Positions 33,518 to 44,067 of a DNA stretch of 64,000 nucleotides are shown one piece after another. Made by a program: the position numbers and the translations under genes. How positions within the stretch are numbered: position 1 is the first letter of the stretch; each line of letters opens with the position of its first letter. The notes under the pieces are model-generated. The model was not told the origin of the DNA and ran no database searches. It saw only the letters and a list, made by a program, of their open reading frames with translations. Location of the stretch: assembly GCA_015039465.1 (NCBI GenBank), contig MU130477.1:554619-618618 (forward strand), in the 5' to 3' direction. The stretch is from Phlegmacium glaucopus. Its lineage: Eukaryota > Basidiomycota > Agaricomycetes > Agaricales > Cortinariaceae.

Positions 33518-35819
33518 GGTCATTTTTAGGGTGTCGTGACTGCTATTTGGAAAAGCCTTGGAGAGTCGGTTGAAAGTATGCTCTGTTAGATGGTCCTCCA
33601 CCTTGAGTGTATAAATGCAAAGTAGACTGAGATCTGATTCCCCCAACGACTTTCCATCAAACAATTATTAGCAAGGTAGATGATTCATAAGCCAGAAACA
33701 TACCTATAGATACGGCTTCACGCTCAAAATTTTCACCAAACAGATCCCAAGCAGAAATGCCAGCAACATCAGACTCAGCAAACGGACCATCATCCTCTTC
33801 ATCTTCTCCGTTTTCATCATCGCCTCCGTTGCCTTGAACATCATTGTCTTCGCTGCCTCCACCATTGGGAATGGGTGTCATGATCCCACCAACATCCTCC
33901 TCCTCCTCATCTTCACTCCAGTTAGTTCTGGGATTTCCCCAGCATTGTTCTGCTATGTGCCTGGTTCTCTCTGCAATCCTGCCCGACTGATGTGTAGATG
34001 GCAACACATCGGCTGAACCATTATTTGATGCTGGCACAGAAAACGATTCCTCTGGGTCTGGGTCTGCAGGGGGAATCTCAAGGACTTGGTCTGCCTCGAG
34101 TTGAGCCACTTTGAGCCGTTTGTGGTCACCAACTGGATTAGAACCGGAGTGAGACCGTTTTTTCTTTTGGTGGTCCTGCAGTAAGATTGGTTGTTGCTGT
34201 CTAGTACTTGACCTCAACAATTCATTCTCCACTAAGACTCTGGCTCTCAGTGCTGTCTTTCCGCGGCCGTTGAGATGGTTGTTTTTCATGGTGTATGTCA
34301 CCCGTAGACCACAACCACAAGTGCAAGGAATAAGCATGGAGGTGGTAGGAGAGGAGCGGAATACCAGTGCGACATAGCACTAGCCCGGAGAAATTGCTAT
34401 ACCGAAGATGTAGAATGATTGTATGCCTCGAGTCCATACCGGCTTTGGGGATTTTTGAGGGCCGAAGCGATCAACAACTAGACCGATGCAAAGTCTAGGT
34501 CCACAGTCACGACTGACGCAAAGTCTAAGTCATGACTAGGTGAGTAGGCACGATGGTGGGATGTATTGAAGAAATAGTTGATGTGGGTTAAGTGAACAAA
34601 GATAGCGTTTATCTTTCAGTTGGCTAGGGAAAGAGCCGAGGTTGGGAATCGGTAAGGGGATTTGTTGATCTAATTGAGATTGTGTTGATGTATATATCAA
34701 AACTGAACCTTCTGATCTGGCAACTTGCTTTAGAGGCGCGATGCTGCAAGGTGTAGGCGTCTGAGATGAAAGTAGAGTTTTGTTGATCTAATTGAGATTG
34801 TGTCGATGTATAGATCAAAACTGAACCTTTTGAGAGGCGCGGTGCTGCAAGGTGTAGGCGTCTGAGATGAAAGCAGAGATTTGCCAACCCAAAGTCACCA
34901 CTCTAAAGGCTGACCAAGAGCACGCTCACATCGGCTTTCTCAAAGAGGGAGTCCCAAAAGTCTAGCCTATGCAACGCAGGTGATAGGAGATGAGATAGGG
35001 GACTTTGAGAGGTTCTTCTTGATGTTATACGTAGGAAAGGTGTTGATTGGAACGACTGTGACAAACCATAAATTATGAGTGACTCAGAACTTGCAAAATG
35101 CAGGAGTTTGAAACATACCTGGTTCAAAAGGTCTAAAAGATTGATTGAGTTGAATTCGATATTCATTTTATCAACCTCTTCAAAATATGGCAAACGGGGC
35201 AAAGTGATTATGGGTAATACCGATGGCGTCTGATAAACCTATGAGCTGCTTGGTGACAGAGGATAGAGATCGCCATACCCCTTGATAATAATAACACAAA
35301 TCCCAAGCCAGCCAGTCAATATAACTCTGCATCAAGCTGATAGATAATATCTTTCAATATCAGCTTCGAAGTTCCAGACACGAAGATGGTGATACTTACT
35401 TCTTCCATTCCACCCCAAATTTCTGTTGATATTACCCCTTCTTGTAACCAGGTTCCCTGAAGCTTCTAGTAAAATATACAGCGTGGTGAAGAGCTGAGAA
35501 ATATAGAGCAATCAGCATAGGACCGACACCAAGTCTAAGTCCAGAAATTAATCACGACTGACGCAAAGTCTAGGTCGTGATGGAGAAGTCAAACTAAAAA
35601 CTCACCAGGTTCATCTATAGGCGTGTAGGAGCTGTCGAAAGCTCAGCGGAGTAGTGAAAGGCGAGTCCGATAGCAGAGGTAAGAAGGAGAGATAGCGCCT
35701 TGGAGAAATTGGCCGATGAGAAACAAACAAAGGCACACATCATGTGATCAACCAAACAAACAAGTTAAGTCCATCGTCTCACCTTCCAACTTTGCCTATA
35801 ATCGTTGCCTTTTGATATC
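33511..35819 (-). repeat. 2.3-kb tandem duplication, copy B
   Basis: Offset 2,337 bp from copy A. Differences seen: one C/T at about 35,741 and one G/A at about 35,527, each a CpG in copy A and TpG or CpA in copy B, plus small indels near 33,450/35,788. The transposase frame of copy B runs into the A25 tract (poly-F) and stops, so it is a truncated N-terminal fragment. Confidence 0.92.
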
Positions 35820-36114
35820 GTGCCCATAGCATCCAGCACTCAGTACCGCAGTGAGTGTTCCTTCTCTCGGTCAACTTGAGTTAGACTTTGCATCGCTCAA
35901 GTTAGGGATTAGACTTTGCGTCATCCCTCTGTCCTGCTATCCGATGTCGCTATTATAGTTTTCTGTTGAGTCTCTTTTTTTTCTCATCATGTATATCAGA
36001 TCTGAATTTCACTTTCTAGGCAACATCATTTTTCTCAACCAAAATCATAGCTTACTCCCGGTAAGACATCCAATTCTATCAAGATGTTTTTTTGCTACTT
36101 TGTATGCTTTTCAG
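35820..36114 (+). promoter_or_regulatory. Leader of the 36.1-kb transposon gene with GACGCAAAGTCTA motifs
   Basis: The motif AGACTTTGCATC/AGACTTTGCGTC occurs twice (about 35,884 and 35,914), reverse complement of GACGCAAAGTCTA motifs at 32,149, 32,171, 33,187 and 33,224. A candidate 5'-UTR intron, GTAAGACATCC to TTTTCAG, lies at 36,061-36,114 directly before the ATG. Confidence 0.45.
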
Positions 36115-38176
36115 ATGTCGTCGACTATCTCCGATTCTGACCTCCTTGCAAAACAAAATCAATATTGTATGTCTACATTTATTTGCCTTCCATGCTTGTT
36201 CTCATTCTTTTCAGTACCTATTGGGCCATTCGACGGGAAGGTTGCTGCGGCCATTCAAGACTTTGTCTGTACGACACCCAATCAGAATCAAATTTTGCTT
36301 CCGCCCATGCAGAGGCGAGATGTTTACCTCCGCTCCGATTTTTGCTATGGCCCCGATGATCCTACACTTTGGCCGCAGCTGTACCTACTTGAGTATCCCC
36401 ATCTTGGCGCCATTCCAAGAAGGCCTGAAGACCCAAATGATTCTCTTTCGATCATGTGGTGGAATCCGACCTGCGAGGACTTTCATCCTTTAGACAATGG
36501 CGTTTTGGATGGGCTGGGCCAGTTGTCCATATCGAAATACTGGATGTTTGAGGGAATGATGAAGGAAATGCAGGAGAGGATATTTGAATACTGCAAGAAG
36601 TGCCATCCTAACCCACCCAATTCCCTACTTCTCTTGCTTGCAACAGCAATGAGTAGCGCTTGTATTTGTATCAGTTCATTAAAGAGCGCCTTCGGTCAAA
36701 TGAGATTCAATGTTACAGAATTCCAACGTTATTATCTTGAAATCTGTGCCTTGCTCGACTACCTTGAGATATATAAACCACGTATGGATGGGCTACAACC
36801 TGCAGCAACTACCGTTGCAAACTGTATTGGGGCATTTACAAACACGCCGCGTGTAGCCCAATATTTTTTTACAGCAGGTTTGCCTGTCTGGGTCATCCGG
36901 CCCTGGAAGACAGGTCCCTTCCCATACAACATATTAGCCGTTGTTCCTCCTCTTAATCCTGCCGACTCTTTATGTATTTCTCAACACGAACCCCCTTTCC
37001 CTGTCATATTTTGTGGTTTCATGAACACTTGCGAGAAACACAACGCTCTCCACACCTACTCACGAACATGGCTGGTTTTCAAAGATCCATTTCAAGATGA
37101 GCCAGCATCAAAGGATTTGGGGCCCACAAGTAATCCAACACGAGGCGCCTCTTGTGAGTTCACTGAATTTCTACTTCATCACAGAACATTTTTTTACTAT
37201 CATGTTTTCCAGCTTCAAAGCCTCAAACGATTCAATCTGCCGGTCGAGACAAATTTTCACCTTTAGACAGCTCTCTTTTCCGTTCCTAATTCCTGCCTGG
37301 AGTACTGCGTTACGGGCTGTTGATCAGTCCCCATCTCATCTTGTTGAAATATCTAAAGCATCAAAACACTTCGGCCATTATGTCTTCCCTGATCCCGGTC
37401 TTTTCGTAACACCAGCCAGCGATGAGAAAAAGGCCAGGTTTGTAGAATCTTGGCTACAGGCTTGAGAGGCTTGGTTAATGCGTGTTGCAAATGAGGCGTC
37501 TCTAGCCATGTCAAGCCAGAACTGGTGTGACTTTCTTGCAACCGACCTTAGCAACACTCAAGAAAAGGGAGACACCAAAGCAGCAAAATGTCGCCAACAA
37601 ATTCTGAATATGTTGACACCGAAATCTGACTTTTTCCCGGAGATAAAGACTCGAAGCACTGCTGGGGAACCACTCATTTGGCAAGGCAAAAAATATCTTC
37701 CAGGTGTGTTACCTGCTGAACATATCGTTTGAGAAATTCTTTGGGAGCTTTATCAGCTCAATTTTGCCTATGAATTTCTGTCATTGGACCATCGCGCTTG
37801 CATCAACTTGGACATGCTGGACAATTCGCAGCTGATCAAGAGACAGGCTACGATTTCCTGGTGTTTCCCCATTGATCCATTCAAACACATATATCTTCCG
37901 GACCGCAATTGTGGATTGGCTGCGTCTGACCTTGAGGAGCACCTTCCATTCGTTCTTGCCTTGGTTCAAGTAATGCAGTCATGGAAGGGGAACAAACCTC
38001 CAATCTTCACTCTTGCAACCCAATCTCCTCGCAAAATTTCTGAAAGTCACACAAAGGAGCATGAAGAGGCTGCCACGAAATAATATTGCCAACAATTTTT
38101 CAACCACTTTGGATGTGCAGCTCAGGTTCCTCACCGCATTTTTCCAACACAAATGAATTTAGCTAGGTTCATATAA
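36115..38176 (+). pseudogene. Transposon-associated protein of unknown function, broken
   Basis: The product belongs to a protein family found in many copies next to transposons in agaric genomes; its function is unknown. Start MSSTISDSDLLAK at 36,115, intron 36,167-36,214 (GTATGT...TTTTCAG), then LPIGPFDGKVAAAIQDF, PLYLL-like and WWNPTCEDFHPL, CALLDYLEIYKPRMDG, a second intron at about 37,153, SPSHLVEISKASKHFGHY, PDPGLFV, WQGKKYLPGVLPAEHIV, LDHRACINLD and FVLALVQVMQSWKG. Breaks: a frame change near 37,275, TGA at 37,463-37,465, TGA at 37,730-37,732 and TAA at about 38,081. Both TGA codons stand where CGA (Arg) would fit. The reading frame is otherwise preserved over 2 kb, so inactivation is recent. 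Confidence 0.7.
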
Positions 38177-38271
38177 CTGTTGTTTACTCCTTTTTTACTT
38201 CGAAATTATATGCATTCAATTCTTGTATGACCTCCCATGTTATTCAGTACATCCATATCAGTCCCTTCCGC

Positions 38272-40500
38272 GAGGACTGTACACTCCCCCACATACTCCG
38301 CCGGAATCCGGTGGACTTTACCAGAGTCCAGTGGACTCCACTGGACTCAAGTTCTGGACTGTTGTAGTGTGACATGGGCCAAATTTGCCAGTCCAGTCCA
38401 GTCCGTAAGAGTCCACCAGAGTCTCCAGACTCTGGTGGACTCTTACCAGACTTAATCTGGTGAAGTCCACCAGACTTGTCCAGTGGACTCTGCTGGACTC
38501 TGCTGGACTCTGCTGGACTCCAGCAACTCTACTGGACTGCAGCAGAGTCCAGCAGAGTCTGCTATCTGATCAGAATCTGACCACTCTGATCAGATCCAGC
38601 TGGAGTCCAGAACTCAACTGGACTGAAGCAGAGTCCAGCAGAGTCTGCCAGAGTCCAGCAGAGTCTGCCAGAGTCCAGCAGAGTCTGCCAGAGTCCAGCA
38701 GAGTCTGCCAGAGTCCAGCAGAGCCTGCCAGAGTCCAGCTGAGACTCTGTCTCTGCTGGACTCCAGCAACTCTACTGGACTGCAGCAGAGTCCAGCAGAG
38801 TCTGCTACGATCAGAATCTGACCACTCATTTTTCCGAGTGAAATCTGATGAGTTCTGACCAGAATTGAAATTTCAAGAAAATAAATCTTATAATATACAA
38901 ATGTTTGATAGCAATTTCGTGTTGCTATCAAAATCATGTATTTTGTTCAGTCTGCGGGGTGCGATCACGTGACCACATGTGATGTGGTCGTCACTTGTTT
39001 GTTGAATTCTTCCTCTGTTTCCCACACCATCACACGGCAGTAACGACGACCACAGACGATGCTGCGCATCGTCTGTGGTCATAAAAAGGTAAGTCGGTCA
39101 TTGTAGACCTTTAATATATACTAATACCCATTACACAACAACAGCAACAAATACACAAACGACGGCTGCAGCACAACGACGACGGCAGCACAACGACGGC
39201 AGTACAACGACGGGTGCACGACGACGACGACAACTGCCACGTAGCAACGGTAACCCCCCCTCACCGGGGGGTATTTTTATTTTATTCTATTCTAATCCAT
39301 TACTAACATATTATAATAGGTCATAGACAACGAATAACAACAATAACAAACAACCAACAACACATACCACAACACCCACACGCATACAACACCCACCCAC
39401 ATACAACGTCACCCAGACGTGTCCAGCTCCACCCACACGTGTGCAACGACACCCGGACCCATAGGACGACATCCGGACGCGTACGACGATACCCAGACAT
39501 GTCCAACGGCACCCAGGCGCGTACGACGACACCAGACGTGTACGAAGACCCCCCAGCTACGACCCATACACGTCCAGCGACACCCAGACATGTACGAAGA
39601 CCCCCCGGACGCGTACAACGTCACCCATACACGTGCAGACGTGTACGACGACACCCGGACGCGTACGACATTACCCACACACGTGCAGACATGTACGACG
39701 GCACCCAGACGCATACAACGTCACCCACACACGTGCAGACGTGTACGACGGCACCCAGACGCGTACGACGTCACCCATACACGTGTAGACGTGTACGACG
39801 ACACCCGGACACATACAAAGGCCCCCAGACGCGTATGACAACGCGTATGACGACACCCACATACATTCAACGATACCCAGACGCGTAAAAAAGAGACCAG
39901 CGGCTACCTCCCTCCCTCATTTTTTGCTACGACGACGAGAAAACCCCTTACGGGTTTTCTATTTATTTTTTTACTTTTTACTTTTTACTTTTTATTTTTT
40001 ATAGGCCACAAAAATAACACCAGCAACCCCTCTCACAGGGGTATTTGTTTTGATATTTTACTGAGTTATTATATTAATGAAATAAATAATATTGAATTTT
40101 TTGTATCCAAGAAAATTCACAGTATAGAAGTTCTACTTAGAAATTAGTGTCCAATTAATTAGACTCTGATCAGATCTGATCAGATCTTGTGGGGACAGTA
40201 AAGTACTGCAATTTTTGATGGTATTCCAGCATAAATGAAATAGAGTCTGCCAGACTCTGCCAGACTCTGCCACACTCCATCAGACTCCATCAGACTCCAC
40301 CAGACTCTGCCAGACTCTGCCAGACTCCACTGGACTCCAATGGACTCCACCAGATGCCAATGGACTCCACCGGACTCCAGTGGACTCCAGCAGAGTCCAC
40401 CAGACTCCACCTGGACTCCACTGGAGTCCGGGTGGAGTCTGGTGGATTATGTGGAGTCCACTGGAGTCCGGCGGAGTATGTGGGGGACTGTAAAGTACAG
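38272..40500 (+). mobile_element. hAT-like element, family 2, young 2.2-kb copy
   Basis: Starts GAGGACTGTACACTCCCCCA and ends TGGGGGACTGTAAAGTACAG. Exact 8-bp duplications CCTTCCGC lie at 38,264-38,271 and 40,501-40,508. Subterminal arrays of AGAGTCCAGCAGAGTCTGCC (20-bp units, 38,625-38,740) and CAGACTCTGC/GGACTCCA (40,240-40,480). Interior: hairpins at 39,248, 39,943 and 40,030 and a CpG-rich minisatellite. No transposase frame, so mobilisation would need a helper elsewhere. Confidence 0.9.
39370..39880 (+). repeat. CpG-rich minisatellite
   Basis: Degenerate units of about 25-35 bp built on GTACGACGACACCCGGACGC and CACCCACACACGTGCAGACG. It lies in the interior of the 38.3-kb element, corresponds in position to the GTTGTCGTTG-type arrays of the 20.4-kb copy, and is open in several frames only because the repeat lacks stops. 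Confidence 0.8.
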
Positions 40501-40695
40501 CCTTCCGCTTCGTACTATTACTTTTTTCCTGCCTGTCTTTATAGATATCTTCGTGGATGATGTCGACTGGTTGGTACTACTGATTTTGATGTGGATCGAA
40601 GTGGTATACTGACAAAAGGTCAGTTAGTGCTTTCTTGGAACGATATTGTTACTTACTTTACTTTTCTTGTAGGTAGCACCTCCTGAACTTTCCTC

Positions 40696-41250
40696 TCACT
40701 CTTGTTCACAACCGCATGCGCAAGCTCCATTATCCGCTAAGTCATGTTCTTTCATTGCAACATCTTGCTCATCTGTGCTCTCATTAGGAGCATTTGATCT
40801 TGCCCGTTTTGCCCGCCTAGTAATAACTGCCACGAGTCAGCTATATGGACATTGCAAACAATTTCTCTCACCTTCTCCAGAATCAATATCTGACCGGGTC
40901 GTCACTTTTTCGTAGTCATCGCTATCTTCCGTTGACGTTGTGGTTACAAGTACAGAACCTTGCAATTGTGCGTTTATCAGTTATTGCTTTTAACTCTAAA
41001 CCATTGTCTTACCATCTTTTCCAGCAACTTGGGATGCCATTTGGATAGGCACTGAAGCATCATTCTCGATAGCCTGCCGCTGACATGGCTCAGGTAAGTT
41101 CGGATAGGGCCTTCCATCCCAGTCCCAATGCGCGAGCTGATTCTCACATTGACACTTCGTAGGTGATGACATTGATGTTGCTTCCAGATCCTCAGAACCT
41201 CCACGAGGACTGCTGACAGGGCTGCTTGAAATTAAAATTGCTGGTGCCAT
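40696..41250 (-). CDS. Small intact spliced protein inside the transposon block, unknown function
   Basis: Three exons (41,250-41,013; 40,958-40,872; 40,826-40,696) with GTAAGA...GCAAG and GTGAGA...GGCAG introns of 54 and 45 nt join in frame to exactly 151 codons plus TGA. The protein has an N-terminal Ser/Pro region (SSSPVSSPRGGSEDLEA), a KCQCENQLAHWDWDGRPYP segment, an acidic stretch (TSTEDSDDYEKV), a nuclear-localisation-like RRAKRARS, and a Cys-containing C-terminus (GACACGCEQE). No family is recognised. An upstream minus-strand open segment (41,561-41,260, with KCKKKRQ) may supply further exons, but no in-frame junction was found. It is the only unbroken multi-exon gene in the block. Confidence 0.6.
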
Positions 41251-41891
41251 ACCTCGCAAAAGGTCAGCAATGTTAGCAGAATAAGTTCATACTGGTGTGT
41301 CGTGGGTTTATATACATGTGTTGTTTCCTTAAATTGACTAGCAGAAAGATATGGCAGTATCCGCAATTGCAAATTTAAACATCGGCCGCGGTGAAAGAAA
41401 TTTCCAATGTTGTACTCAAGCGAATTTGAATTCAAACATATACCAATTGCAATTACCAGTGACCAGTGAGTACCCTGTCTCTTTTTTTTGCATTTCGATT
41501 GATCCGTTAATTCAGTCTTGAGAACAATGTGCATGTCTCCGATGTTTTTGTAATTGGTCAACCCGGCACTGCTAACCTCCCGATGTCACAACCCGGCCAG
41601 CGTTACCCACCTAGACAATTCACTGCAGATTAAGACATAATATGTATACCACTAAACCCCTTTTTTTTCCTCCATTAGTGATCACCATATGCATAATCTA
41701 GTGTCCCTGTTCAGTCTTGGTGTCAGAGCCCGCCCTCGGTTACCGGTCAATGACTTTGCCAGGTCAATGTGTTGTCGCTGCACGCCGGATTTGGAAGAAT
41801 CATTTAAAGCTGAGTCAAATCCCAGTCAAAATTATATATAAAGTCCTATTTATTGATCCTATTGCTTACTACTGCCCTAGATATTTGTACA
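41251..41891. other. Spacer between divergent transposon-core genes
   Basis: Holds the presumed 5' sequences of the 40.7-kb (-) and 41.9-kb (+) genes. TATATATAAAG at 41,834-41,843 is a TATA element about 50 nt upstream of the plus-strand ATG. Confidence 0.5.
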
Positions 41892-43272
41892 ATGGCTCCT
41901 TCAAAGAAATCTGCTGTAAAGACAACCTCTAATGCGCTGAACGACAACCCCAACCCTCAATCATCAGCATCATCCGAGGACACAAGTGCCCCAACGCAGG
42001 GTACTGTGAAGCCCAAGCCAGCACCCAAGCCCAAGGCAAGCTCGAAGACAACTGATTACCTACTACAACCGTGTCAATGCCTGCTACAATTGCGTCAATG
42101 CCTGCTACAGTCGCATCAATGCCTGCTACAATCGCATCAATGCCTGCTACAATTGCATCAACACCTGCTACAATTGCGTCAACACCTGCTACAATCACAT
42201 CAATGCCTGCTACAATTGCATCAACGCCTGCTACAATTGCGTCAATGCCTGCTACAGTTGATATCACTGCACTGCTTGTTAGGGTTGCAGCACAGGAAGG
42301 TAAGCACACTTCCTAGACAGCATCATCATATATAACTAGTTCTAAATACCAAGTTGTTTAGCAGAGATTGACCGACTCAAAAAAAGCCAGGCAATGGCAA
42401 AAGGTACCACTTTGAAAGAAATTGCGCGCCCCCACGGTACTATCACTAACCTTCAACGAGCCATGGGTCTCGAGAATGACCGATCTAATTATATGAACTG
42501 TCAAGTAAGTCTTCTTTTAATAATTTTCATTCTGTTCTCTCGTAAATGATTAATATTAATTTAATAGGCCACCGTTAGTGATGTTGTGGCATATGCTGGG
42601 ATACAGCTCGATATTGATTGGAGACATCAAGACCCCATATCATTATCGAAGATAGCTAGTGTGGTAGGTTTTTTATTTATTTAAATTACTCATTAACTAA
42701 TTTAATATTGTGAATTACATAGGCACGATCCCGAAATAGTCAACTATGCTGTTACAAAGGAAATTGGGCCACCCTTGAAATAATGAAGACTATCATAAAA
42801 AACAAAAGGAACTACTGTACGAAAATTGGTTGCTCTATCTGTCCAAAACCTGCCAATGCTGACAAAATTGAGATCAAAAACAATATCAACTCCGAAACCC
42901 CAGAACAGGCCGAAATTGAAATCGATGACAACTTAAACTCCAAAAACCAATTCCAAGAACAGGCCAAAATCGAAATTGATGACAACTTAAACTCCAAAAA
43001 CCAATTCCAACAGGCCGAAATTGAAAACCAAGCCAGTGGTAGCGGTGCTGGCACACAAGATATAGAATCATTATTTAGCAACAGCGATGAAGAAATTTCG
43101 GGCACAGAAGGGAGCAGCAGTGGCAAAGAAAGGGAAGGAAGTAAAGCCGGGACGAAGCAAAAGGCGACAGAGAGTGGTGGAAAGGGGAAGCGGGCAAGGG
43201 TCAAAAACTCAAGTAAGTTATTCCTTCAAATTCACTCGTAATTTTCACCATAGTTTTATTATAGGTCAATAA
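41892..43272 (+). pseudogene. Transposon-associated protein with SMPATIA heptad repeats, probable frameshift
   Basis: ATG at 41,892 (MAPSKKSAVKTTSN), Pro/Ser/Lys-rich N-terminus, then nine 21-bp repeats. Exons 2-4 (42,365-42,504; 42,568-42,663; 42,723 on) give EIDRLKKSQAMAKG, TLKEIARPHG, LQRAMGLENDRSNYM, DVVAYAGIQLDIDWRHQDP, SKIASVARSR and NWATLEIMKTIIKNKRNY, the pattern of a hypothetical family common near agaric transposons. The C-terminus has two copies of a AEIEIDDNLNSKNQF repeat and an acidic then Lys-rich tail. The repeat frame (the one that splices correctly at 42,299) is not the frame of the ATG: one base must be gained or lost near 42,050. It may be a true frameshift or a sequencing error beside the repeat. 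Confidence 0.6.
42071..42259 (+). repeat. Nine 21-bp tandem repeats in coding sequence
   Basis: Units of the form GCATCAATGCCTGCTACAAT(T) encoding S(M/T)PAT(I/V)(A/T). Unit length preserves the frame. Differences between units are mostly transitions. Confidence 0.9.
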
Positions 43273-43735
43273 ATGTCACAAAAGTTGACGAGATATATAA
43301 TTTTTTACAACATTTTTGTGGTCGAAAAGTCAACAATCTATGTCGTTTTTTTACACCATTTTTCTGTAGCCGAAAAAGTCAACAAAATATATTGTTTTTT
43401 ACAACATTTTTGTGTGGTCGAAAAGTCAACAATATATGTTGTTTTTTACACCATTTTTCTGTAGCTGAAAAAGTCAACAAAATATATAGTTTTTTACAAT
43501 GTTTTTGTGTGGTCGAAAAGTCAACAATATATGTAGTTTTTTACACCATTTTTCTGTAGCCAAAAAAGTCAACAAAATATATAGTTTTTTACACTGTTTT
43601 TGTGTGGTTGAAAAAGTCAACAATATACATAGTTTTTTACACCGTTTTTGGGTGGTCGAAAAAGTCAACAATATATATAGTCTTTACACCATTTTTCTGT
43701 AGCCGAAAAAATCAACAATAAATGTAGTTTTTTTC
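43273..43735 (+). repeat. Minisatellite, about eight units of about 57 bp
   Basis: Units alternate between two forms, ACACCATTTTTCTGTAGCCG and ACAACATTTTTGTGTGGTCG, each followed by AAAAAGTCAACAATATATGT, so the higher-order period is about 114 bp. It begins directly at the 3' end of the preceding gene. Confidence 0.85.
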
Positions 43736-44067
43736 ACCTATCAAACTGTTGGAAATCCCTCCATTTTGGGGTTGTGATCCTTTAATATATCAATGTGAAT
43801 TACTACCCTTTACGACCTTAAAGGGGGTCCTAGTTAATTTTTTAATCTACCTTAATCGTTGTAATAACATACTCTAAACGTAGAAAATTACATAATCTGC
43901 TGAGTTGTAAATTACGATGGGGTGGGTCTCTCAGTGAGTATATTTATGTATCACTATTTTATTATTATTTTATTACTAGTATATATGATGTTTAGAATAA
44001 TTGAATATAATTTTATTATTATTATTATTATTCTGTTGTGTGAGACCACTCAAATATCTGGTTTATA
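43736..44067. other. Transition back to CpG-poor DNA
   Basis: AT-rich; last CpGs at about 43,915. (TTA)n-like run at 44,010-44,032. No gene. Confidence 0.4.

Noticed and set aside
31174..35819. The 2.3-kb direct repeats as a pair of long terminal repeats
   Set aside because: The repeats contain transposase exons, lack TG...CA ends and have no retroelement genes between them, only A25.
39419..39888. Overlapping open frames of 139 and 149 codons in two frames
   Set aside because: They are open only because the CpG-rich minisatellite contains few stops; composition is Thr/Arg/His repeat and both strands are open.
42071..43735. Regularly spaced direct repeats resembling a CRISPR array
   Set aside because: The genome is eukaryotic, units are contiguous minisatellites without unique spacers, and one array is in coding frame.
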